A stretch of 5,846 nt of DNA from Dehalococcoidales bacterium (GTDB taxonomy: Bacteria; Chloroflexota; Dehalococcoidia; Dehalococcoidales; Fen-1064). Of the stretch, positions 1 through 3,952 are shown in pieces. The position numbers and the translations under genes are program-made. Under the pieces are notes generated by a model. The model made no database searches. It was not told where the DNA came from and saw only the letters and a program-made list of their open reading frames with translations. Each line of letters starts with the position of its first letter. Positions within the stretch are counted from its first letter, which is position 1. Location of the stretch: NCBI GenBank assembly GCA_030667735.1, contig DAOUVG010000114.1, forward strand, positions 1 to 5,846. Direction: 5' to 3'.

Positions 1-29
1 GATCAGCATCGTCATACAAAATAACGATA

Positions 30-120
30 TTTACGAAACACTACACTAGGAGTATATACATTAACTCGCGTAGTTGCAACAGTTCTGAGGCTGGTGGTTG
101 AACATGCGCGTTTTCGTAAA
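30..120. repeat. Separated 9-bp inverted repeat in a gene-free stretch
   Basis: The word TTTACGAAA at 30-38 returns as its exact reverse complement TTTCGTAAA at 112-120, with 73 bases between the arms. Bases 1-156 otherwise contain no convincing reading frame; the longest I find on the minus strand with an ATG is about 14 codons. The arms are AT-rich and far apart, so they could be a paired binding site, a remnant of something that continues left of the window, or chance. No function is assigned. Confidence 0.3.
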
Positions 121-156
121 ATTCCGGCGGATATTGTGAGGAATTAGATTCGAAAG

Positions 157-229
157 TGGGCTCGGTAGGATTCGAACCTACGACCAATCGGTTATGAGCC
201 GACCGCTCTAACCACTGAGCTACGAGCCC
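157..229 (-). tRNA. tRNA with CAU anticodon (elongator Met or Ile2)
   Basis: Read on the minus strand, this forms a complete cloverleaf. The 7-bp acceptor is GGGCTCG/CGAGCCC. The D stem is GCTC/GAGC around AGTGGTTA, and the anticodon loop is CTCATAA with CAT at positions 34-36. The variable loop has 5 bases, and the T arm is GTAGG-TTCGAAT-CCTAC. The discriminator is A73. The next bases are CTT, so the CCA tail is not encoded and must be added by a nucleotidyltransferase. It is not an initiator: the first acceptor pair is a normal G-C and the anticodon stem lacks the three G-C pairs of tRNA-fMet. CAU is shared by elongator tRNA-Met and by tRNA-Ile2, whose C34 is converted to lysidine by TilS. 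The 8-base D loop and the TTGGTC stretch recall E. coli Ile2 as I remember it, so identity is left open. Confidence 0.93.
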
Positions 230-309
230 GTATGCCGTTTGATTACTCCCCTACCCTTGTATCACTCTAAACGGGGTCAGGGGTAATTCCGAGTGGCGGG
301 TCAAGCAAA

Positions 310-338
310 ATTATACTGCATCGGGTGTCAGTGGTCAA
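310..338 (-). promoter_or_regulatory. Sigma-70-type promoter for the CAU tRNA gene
   Basis: On the minus strand a -35 box TTGACC (333-338, five of six consensus bases) is followed, after a 17-base spacer, by a perfect -10 box TATAAT (310-315). Transcription would start near base 303 and run into the tRNA at 229, leaving a leader of roughly 70 bases to be removed by RNase P. The box quality and exact 17-base spacing suggest strong constitutive expression, as expected for a tRNA gene. Confidence 0.8.
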
Positions 339-429
339 TGTGCTGTTGTGCGGTGTCCGTCACGTCAGTGAGACTCCGGTACAGCCAATGCCGGTTGCCA
401 TCGGAGAGTGCCTGTGCGGTTAGCTATGG

Positions 430-463
430 AAAAGAAAGCGGCCCCGTTCTTGAACGGGGCCGC
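430..463 (-). terminator. Rho-independent terminator of the CoA-transferase operon
   Basis: GCGGCCCCGTTC (438-449) and GAACGGGGCCGC (452-463) are exact inverted repeats, forming a GC-rich stem of about 10-12 bp closed by a very short loop. On the minus strand the stem is followed by TTTCTTTTCC, a slightly interrupted U-tract. It lies 40 bases past the stop codon of the downstream CoA-transferase gene. It separates the operon from the tRNA promoter at 310-338. On the plus strand the sequence after the stem is not T-rich, so it acts in one direction only. Confidence 0.9.
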
Positions 464-503
464 AGTTGAGACGACATCAGTCGGTCAGGCAATTACTGTC
501 AGG

Positions 504-1715
504 TTATTGTACAACGCCTTCGATGACCAGTTCGGCAATTTCGTCGTCAGTCATGCCGAGGATTTCCTTGAAAGCGTATTCGTTGTGCTCACCATACAGC
601 GGAGCACGCTCTATTTGACAGGGTGTCTTGGAGAGGACACAGGGCTGCCTGGGTGCACGGTAGCTGCCCAGTTCGGGGTGGTCGCGCCACTGGAAGAACT
701 CGCGGGATAATAATTGCGGGTCATGCTCCATGGCGTCTTCCGGAGTGTTCACCATCATAGCGGGTACACCAGCAGTCTGCATAGTGTTCATCAAATCCCG
801 GTCCACCTGGTTAACGGTAAACGCTGTTACCAGTACCTCAAGCTCGTCCTCGTTTTCCTTTCTCCCCTCAAGAGTGGCGAACCTCGGCTCCTTTGTCCAT
901 GGCGGATCACCGATAGTCCGGCAGAATGACTGCCACTCCTCATCATCAAACACAGTAATGGCGCACCAACGGTCCACGCCTTTACAGCAGAAATTGCCGT
1001 GAGGGGCACCACGTGGGTCGCGGTTACCCATCCTGCCGGCGATGCGATTGTTAACCTCGTAGTCAAGTAGCATCGGGCCGACGAATTGCAGACTCCCCTG
1101 GTGCTGGGCGACATCCAGATACTGCCCTTTCCCTGTCCGCCGACGGTAATCGAGGGCCGCGAGGATAGTGAGCGCGTTAAACCGCGGCGCGATATAGTCC
1201 GTGTAGAACCCGACCTCCCCGGGTATCCGGTCGGGCCATCCCGAAATATGGCTGATACCGGATACAGCGGTGAGCTGGTCTCCGTAACCCGGGCTGTTGT
1301 GCCACGGGCCACTCTGCCCCATCAGGCTGGAACTCATCATTATTATGTCCGGATTAATCTCTTTGAGCACCTCATAGCCGAGACCCATTCTATCCATAGC
1401 CCCGCCGGCATAGTTATCGGCGACAATATCAGCCCAGGCAACGAACTTCTTGGCGATTTCCTTACCTTTGGGGAGGCCGAGGTTAACCGAACAGCTCATC
1501 TTGCTGGTATTCTGCGAATTGAAGACAGCCCCACGATTAGGGCCAGGGATATCGTCCTTAAAAGGGGGTTGTATTCGCCAGACGTCCGGCCTCACCTTGC
1601 TCTCTATTCTGAGTACCGTAGCACCAAAGTCGGCCAGTACCTTGGTGCTGGTCGGACCTGTCCATACCCAGGTGAAATCAGCAACCTTTATGCCTTCAAG
1701 CGGTTTCTTTGACAT
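504..1715 (-). CDS. Class III (CaiB/BaiF family) CoA-transferase, catalytic chain
   Basis: This 403-residue cytosolic protein matches the usual 380-420 residue length of class III CoA-transferases, which move CoA between an acyl-CoA donor and a free carboxylic acid. Visible family features are the N-terminal nucleotide-fold segment with LADFGATVLRIE (residues 27-38), LGYEVLKEINPDII (112-125), GQSGP (133-137), RRRTGKGQYLDV (191-202) and the C-terminal APLYGEHNE (371-379). Asp173 (in FYTDY, codon GAC at 1197-1199) sits at the aligned position of the catalytic aspartate that carries the acyl group in FRC and CaiB. The ATG at 1715 is chosen because AGGAGGA lies at 1721-1727, five bases upstream. 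It is the second gene of an operon with a paralogue lacking this Asp. The general look resembles benzylsuccinate CoA-transferase subunits (BbsF-like annotations), but that subfamily is broad. The substrate is unknown; formyl-, succinyl- or carnitine-type transfer cannot be told apart here. Confidence 0.92.
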   Translation of the reverse strand: MSKKPLEGIKVADFTWVWTGPTSTKVLADFGATVLRIESKVRPDVWRIQPPFKDDIPGPNRGAVFNSQNTSKMSCSVNLGLPKGKEIAKKFVAWADIVADNYAGGAMDRMGLGYEVLKEINPDIIMMSSSLMGQSGPWHNSPGYGDQLTAVSGISHISGWPDRIPGEVGFYTDYIAPRFNALTILAALDYRRRTGKGQYLDVAQHQGSLQFVGPMLLDYEVNNRIAGRMGNRDPRGAPHGNFCCKGVDRWCAITVFDDEEWQSFCRTIGDPPWTKEPRFATLEGRKENEDELEVLVTAFTVNQVDRDLMNTMQTAGVPAMMVNTPEDAMEHDPQLLSREFFQWRDHPELGSYRAPRQPCVLSKTPCQIERAPLYGEHNEYAFKEILGMTDDEIAELVIEGVVQ

Positions 1716-1742
1716 GCTTTTCCTCCTGCCTCTGTTAGCTCA

Positions 1743-1768
1743 GCGTGGTCTGACGTGCCAGACCACGC
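1743..1768 (-). other. Perfect intercistronic hairpin between the two CoA-transferase genes
   Basis: GCGTGGTCTG (1743-1752) and CAGACCACGC (1759-1768) are exact inverted repeats around a 6-base loop. They form a stable 10-bp stem that begins two bases after the TAG stop of the upstream gene. On the minus strand the stem is followed by TGAGCTAACAGAGG rather than a T-run, so it is not a standard terminator. The downstream gene has its own strong ribosome binding site about 15 bases beyond the stem. Likely roles are protecting the upstream message from 3' exonucleases, marking a processing site, or setting the ratio of the two proteins. Confidence 0.75.
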
Positions 1769-1769
1769 G

Positions 1770-3011
1770 CTAGACAACGCCGTCCTGCTTCAGCTTGGCC
1801 AGTGATTCCCTGGAGATGTCCAGTTCCTCAACGAATATTTCCTCGTTATGCTCTCCGACGAGTGGAGCACGTCGTGATATCACGGGCGGCGTCTCCGAAG
1901 CATTGGCAAACTTGCCGGGATACCTGATATCGGTGCCCAGTTCGGGGTGTTCCACCCGGGGCCAGAAGTCACGGGCGGCAAGTTGCGGGCTCTCTGCCAT
2001 GTCATTGGCCGCAGCTACCGGATATAGCATGATACGGTTCTTGATGGCTCCAGCCATCATTTCAGCCTTGGTGTGGCCCATGAAGAAGTTGATGGTCTGT
2101 TCCTCCATCCGGTCTATAACATCCTGAGTGGTGTTGAAGTGGCTGAAGTTCTGCCAGTCGAAGTTCTTCAACCAGTCGTCAGCCATGCCCTCATCGACCA
2201 TCCAGTTGACCAGCGGAATGCTGTGTCGTACCGCATTCGGCCCACCGGTATAGCGCCACATGACATAGCCATCTTTGCAGGGCCATATGTGCCGCACATT
2301 GACAGGTATTGGTGATGCTCCCCTCGGACGATATCTACGGTTCAGGTCCCAGTCCCCTACCGGGAAAAACCCCATGCATTCCTGGATTGACACGTCAACG
2401 TGCTGACCTTCACCGGAATCCCCACGATGGTACAGCGCGACCATTGCCCCGACGACTGCCTCAGTTCCGGCATGGAAGTAGGTCTGCGGGTGCTGGCTTA
2501 TCCGGTGCAGGGGCCTGTCGTAGTCTCCGAATGAGCGCATGCAGGGACCCGCTCCGGCTGCCCAGAGGACAAGGTCAGAAGCCTTGAAGTCCTTCTGAGG
2601 TCCGGTCTGCCCGAACGGGGTGATGGATACCAGGATAATGCCCGGGTTTATCTTCTCCAGTTCCGCATAGCCCAGTCCGAGTCCGTCCATGTACCCCGGT
2701 GAGAAAGACTCAATAACAAAATCTGCGGTCTTTACCAGCTTGCGGAAGATATCTCTGCCTTCCGCCGTCTCAATATCCAGGGTTATTCCTCGTTTGCTGG
2801 TGTTCACAGCGAACCAGTACAGGCTTTTCTCCGGGTCTTCTTCGTCATGATAGAACGGCCCGATATTGCGTGCCGGGTCGCCTCCGGGTCTCTCAATCTT
2901 GAGCACGTCAGCGCCCAGGTCGCCCATCAGCTTGCCGCACATCAAGCCCCTCTCATCCGCGAGGTCAAGGACGCGATACGGGCTGAGCATGCCTTCGGTT
3001 TTCTCCGCCAT
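1770..3011 (-). CDS. Class III (CaiB/BaiF family) CoA-transferase paralogue lacking the catalytic Asp
   Basis: With the ATG at 3011 the product has 413 residues. Family signatures are DLGADVLKIERPGGDPAR (31-48), NTSKRGITLD (70-79), LGLGYAELEKINPGII (111-126), TPFGQTGP (131-138), SGEGQHVDVS (199-208) and RAPLVGEHNEE (381-391), so the fold is complete with no frameshift. Aligning the Gly-x-Gly-Gln segment to the partner gene without gaps puts Tyr178 (codon TAC at 2478-2480, in QTYFHAG) where Asp173 of the partner and the nucleophile of FRC/CaiB stand. Canonical covalent catalysis by this chain alone therefore looks doubtful. As first gene of the operon, it probably forms a heteromer with the chain encoded downstream, comparable to the two-subunit benzylsuccinate CoA-transferase BbsEF. 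An alternative GTG at 3059 would add 16 residues, but it directly abuts the -10 box and has no ribosome binding site, so it is rejected. The substrate is unknown. Confidence 0.9.
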   Translation of the reverse strand: MAEKTEGMLSPYRVLDLADERGLMCGKLMGDLGADVLKIERPGGDPARNIGPFYHDEEDPEKSLYWFAVNTSKRGITLDIETAEGRDIFRKLVKTADFVIESFSPGYMDGLGLGYAELEKINPGIILVSITPFGQTGPQKDFKASDLVLWAAGAGPCMRSFGDYDRPLHRISQHPQTYFHAGTEAVVGAMVALYHRGDSGEGQHVDVSIQECMGFFPVGDWDLNRRYRPRGASPIPVNVRHIWPCKDGYVMWRYTGGPNAVRHSIPLVNWMVDEGMADDWLKNFDWQNFSHFNTTQDVIDRMEEQTINFFMGHTKAEMMAGAIKNRIMLYPVAAANDMAESPQLAARDFWPRVEHPELGTDIRYPGKFANASETPPVISRRAPLVGEHNEEIFVEELDISRESLAKLKQDGVV

Positions 3012-3016
3012 CGAAA

Positions 3017-3023
3017 CCTCCTT
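3017..3023 (-). promoter_or_regulatory. Ribosome binding site that fixes the start of the upstream CoA-transferase
   Basis: AAGGAGG on the minus strand is a full match to the anti-Shine-Dalgarno core and lies five bases before the ATG at 3011. The upstream in-frame GTG at 3059 has no comparable site. This decides for the 413-residue product over a 429-residue one. Confidence 0.9.
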
Positions 3024-3032
3024 GTGCAGACT

Positions 3033-3053
3033 GCTGTCCGTCTGCCGGACAGC
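3033..3053 (-). promoter_or_regulatory. Inverted repeat in the CoA-transferase operon leader
   Basis: GCTGTCC (3033-3039) and GGACAGC (3047-3053) are exact inverted repeats with a 7-base gap. The outer arm lies at about the predicted transcription start, six bases beyond the -10 box at 3060-3065. It could be an operator whose occupied state blocks promoter clearance, or a 5'-terminal RNA hairpin that stabilises the message; it ends nine bases before the ribosome binding site. The sequence does not distinguish these. Confidence 0.5.
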
Positions 3054-3059
3054 GCTCAC

Positions 3060-3068
3060 ATTATAGCA
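3060..3068 (-). promoter_or_regulatory. Extended -10 promoter of the CoA-transferase operon
   Basis: On the minus strand TGC precedes a perfect TATAAT (3060-3065), giving the TGnTATAAT extended -10 form. No good -35 box is found 16-18 bases upstream, which fits this promoter class, where the TG pair compensates. Transcription should start near 3053, giving a leader of about 40 bases before the ATG at 3011. A weak -35 may mean that an activator is needed. Confidence 0.65.
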
Positions 3069-3166
3069 TCATTTACTGAGGGACATCATCTTCGAAAACG
3101 AGGAATTGAGTATTAACCGGAAATGTATAACCGGCGGGCATTGATACACATGGCATTATAGACTGC

Positions 3167-3195
3167 TTGTGCTAGCGTGTTGCATTCCCTATAAT
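3167..3195 (+). promoter_or_regulatory. Promoter of the CBS-domain gene
   Basis: TTGTGC (3167-3172) serves as a partial -35 box (TTG matches), followed after 17 bases by a perfect TATAAT (3190-3195). The predicted start near 3202 gives a leader of about 45 bases. The -10 lies inside a perfect 12-bp palindrome, TATAATATTATA (3190-3201), which therefore also presents TATAAT on the minus strand, though no minus-strand -35 accompanies it. The promoter is divergent from the operon promoter at 3060-3068, about 120 bases away. Confidence 0.65.
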
Positions 3196-3209
3196 ATTAT
3201 ATTGATGTT

Positions 3210-3233
3210 CCTGTCTGTTCTGATAACGACAGG
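3210..3233 (+). promoter_or_regulatory. Leader hairpin just upstream of the CBS-gene ribosome binding site
   Basis: CCTGTC (3210-3215) pairs with GACAGG (3228-3233), and inside, after a bulged T, GTT (3217-3219) pairs with AAC (3225-3227). This gives a two-part stem with a 5-base loop, ending one base before the AAGGGGG ribosome binding site at 3235-3241. It could modulate translation or be an operator. Its CTGTC/GACAG core also occurs in the inverted repeat at 3033-3053 of the divergent operon, but with a different spacing. Confidence 0.4.
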
Positions 3234-3248
3234 GAAGGGGGTAAAGAG

Positions 3249-3701
3249 ATGGCAGATACTTCACAGAAAGTTAGTGACTTCCTGAGAGCCAGGGGCCGCC
3301 CGGTGGTAACAATTGGGCCGAATGACACCGTGGAGGCGGCCATTCAAAAGCTTGTCGACAATAACATCGGCGCACTCCCGGTGTGCGACACAAAAGGGAC
3401 GATTCTGGGGATAATATCGGAGAGAGACCTGTTGAAGGAGTGTCTCCGAAGGGCCAAGAATATCGGCAGCACCATAATCAAAGATGTAATGACGGAGAAC
3501 GTGGTTATCGGGGTACCTGATGATGATCTGGACTATGTCATGGATGTCATGACCCAGAGGAGCATCAGACATCTGCCAATAATGGACGGCCCGGAACTGC
3601 GCGGTATAGTGTCTATACGGGATGTGGTCGATACACTGCTGGAGCAATCAAAGGTGCAGGTACGCTTCCTGAGCGACTACATTTCCGGCGGCTACCGGTA
3701 G
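3249..3701 (+). CDS. Small protein with two CBS domains
   Basis: The 150-residue soluble protein is almost entirely a tandem CBS (Bateman) module. CBS1 spans about residues 8-66, with DTVEAAIQKLVDNNIGALPV (26-45) and GIISERDLL (54-62). CBS2 spans about 76-134, with the opening IIKDVMTENV (76-85), RSIRHLPIMD (104-113) and GIVSIRDVV (119-127). The S-x-R-D elements (57-60 and 122-125) follow the pattern whose aspartate usually contacts the ribose of bound AMP, ADP, ATP or S-adenosylmethionine. There is no attached enzyme, transporter or DNA-binding domain, so it probably signals through a partner or by dimerising. AAGGGGG at 3235-3241, seven bases before the ATG, is an acceptable ribosome binding site with one G-U pair. 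It has its own promoter, diverges from the CoA-transferase operon and lies 251 bases upstream of a Kef-type antiporter. Ligand and partner are unknown; an energy-sensing role is inferred from the family. Confidence 0.92.
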   Translation: MADTSQKVSDFLRARGRPVVTIGPNDTVEAAIQKLVDNNIGALPVCDTKGTILGIISERDLLKECLRRAKNIGSTIIKDVMTENVVIGVPDDDLDYVMDVMTQRSIRHLPIMDGPELRGIVSIRDVVDTLLEQSKVQVRFLSDYISGGYR

Positions 3702-3716
3702 GGTACTTCCCTGCCC

Positions 3717-3752
3717 TTCATGGGTTCCTTAGAGACTATAAATACCCATGAA
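3717..3752. repeat. 9-bp inverted repeat after the CBS gene
   Basis: TTCATGGGT (3717-3725) and ACCCATGAA (3744-3752) are exact reverse complements around an 18-base gap, starting 16 bases after the CBS stop codon. The stem is only moderately GC-rich, the loop is long and no T-run follows on either strand, so it is a poor intrinsic terminator. It may be a 3'-end stabilising structure or a protein-binding dyad. Confidence 0.45.
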
Positions 3753-3805
3753 ACATAGGAAGGCCGTCGAAGCTGGTATAGCCCAGGAGCAGGTTTGGTG
3801 GGCCT

Positions 3806-3838
3806 TTCGGAACAGTTTCCGAACTTCTGTTTGAGAAG
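3806..3838. repeat. Two abutting small hairpins
   Basis: TTCGGAA (3806-3812) pairs with TTCCGAA (3817-3823) around the loop CAGT. Directly after it, CTTCT (3824-3828) pairs with AGAAG (3834-3838) around GTTTG. The two stems touch with no base between them. GGCCTT (3801-3806) can also pair with AAGGCC (3760-3765), hinting at a larger RNA fold. No known riboswitch or small-RNA class is recognised. Confidence 0.35.
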
Positions 3839-3952
3839 GAGGGGCTGATTCCGGCTTTGTAGCAGTTATTATTGCCTCACCTGAAACCTGATGGTTAACG
3901 CTATTCACCTGTGCTCTGTTAGAAATACCACCGACGGGGTTTAGGCAGAACT

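Larger units (their letters stand above)
3702..3952 (+). other. Gene-poor spacer with inverted repeats and a doubtful 28-codon frame
   Basis: No convincing gene lies between the CBS and antiporter genes. An ATG at 3748 opens 28 codons ending at the TGA at 3832-3834, without a ribosome binding site. Just past it, another frame (from 3821) reads ELLFEKEGLIPAL and then stops at a TAG. The two pieces together could be a decayed, frameshifted small gene, but I recognise no family. The stretch also holds the dyads at 3717-3752 and 3806-3838. A weak promoter for the antiporter may be TATTAT at 3867-3872 with CTGATT at 3845-3850 (16-base spacing). No canonical terminator with a T-run is seen after the CBS gene, so read-through into the antiporter gene is possible. 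Confidence 0.45.

Noticed and set aside
241..289. Imperfect inverted repeat (ATTACTCCCCT with AGGGGTAAT) in the tRNA leader
   Set aside because: The arms match only with a bulge and the sequence is simply C-rich against G-rich; it is too weak to call as a riboswitch or T-box, and no such conserved motif is visible.
827..1312. A 161-codon minus-strand frame within the CoA-transferase gene
   Set aside because: It is in a different frame of the same strand inside a well-supported gene, with an Arg/Ser/Thr-rich product typical of a shadow frame.
1086..1712. A 208-codon plus-strand reading frame opposite the downstream CoA-transferase gene
   Set aside because: It lies entirely antisense to a gene with clear family motifs and has no recognisable protein character; it is a codon-composition shadow.
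1731..1772. tRNA-like stretch containing TTAGCTCAG near the intercistronic hairpin
   Set aside because: It resembles a D-arm box but has no T arm (GTTCRA), no acceptor pairing and no anticodon stem; the pairing is the simple hairpin already listed.
3012..3059. GTG start adding 16 residues to the upstream CoA-transferase
   Set aside because: The GTG touches the -10 box, the extra residues do not resemble the family N-terminus, and a perfect ribosome binding site precedes the ATG at 3011.
3261..3647. A 128-codon minus-strand frame opposite the CBS gene
   Set aside because: The plus strand has unmistakable tandem CBS motifs and a promoter and ribosome binding site; the antisense product has no family character.
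3717..3752. Intrinsic terminator for the CBS gene
   Set aside because: The 9-bp stem has an 18-base loop and is followed by AACATAGG, not a T-run.
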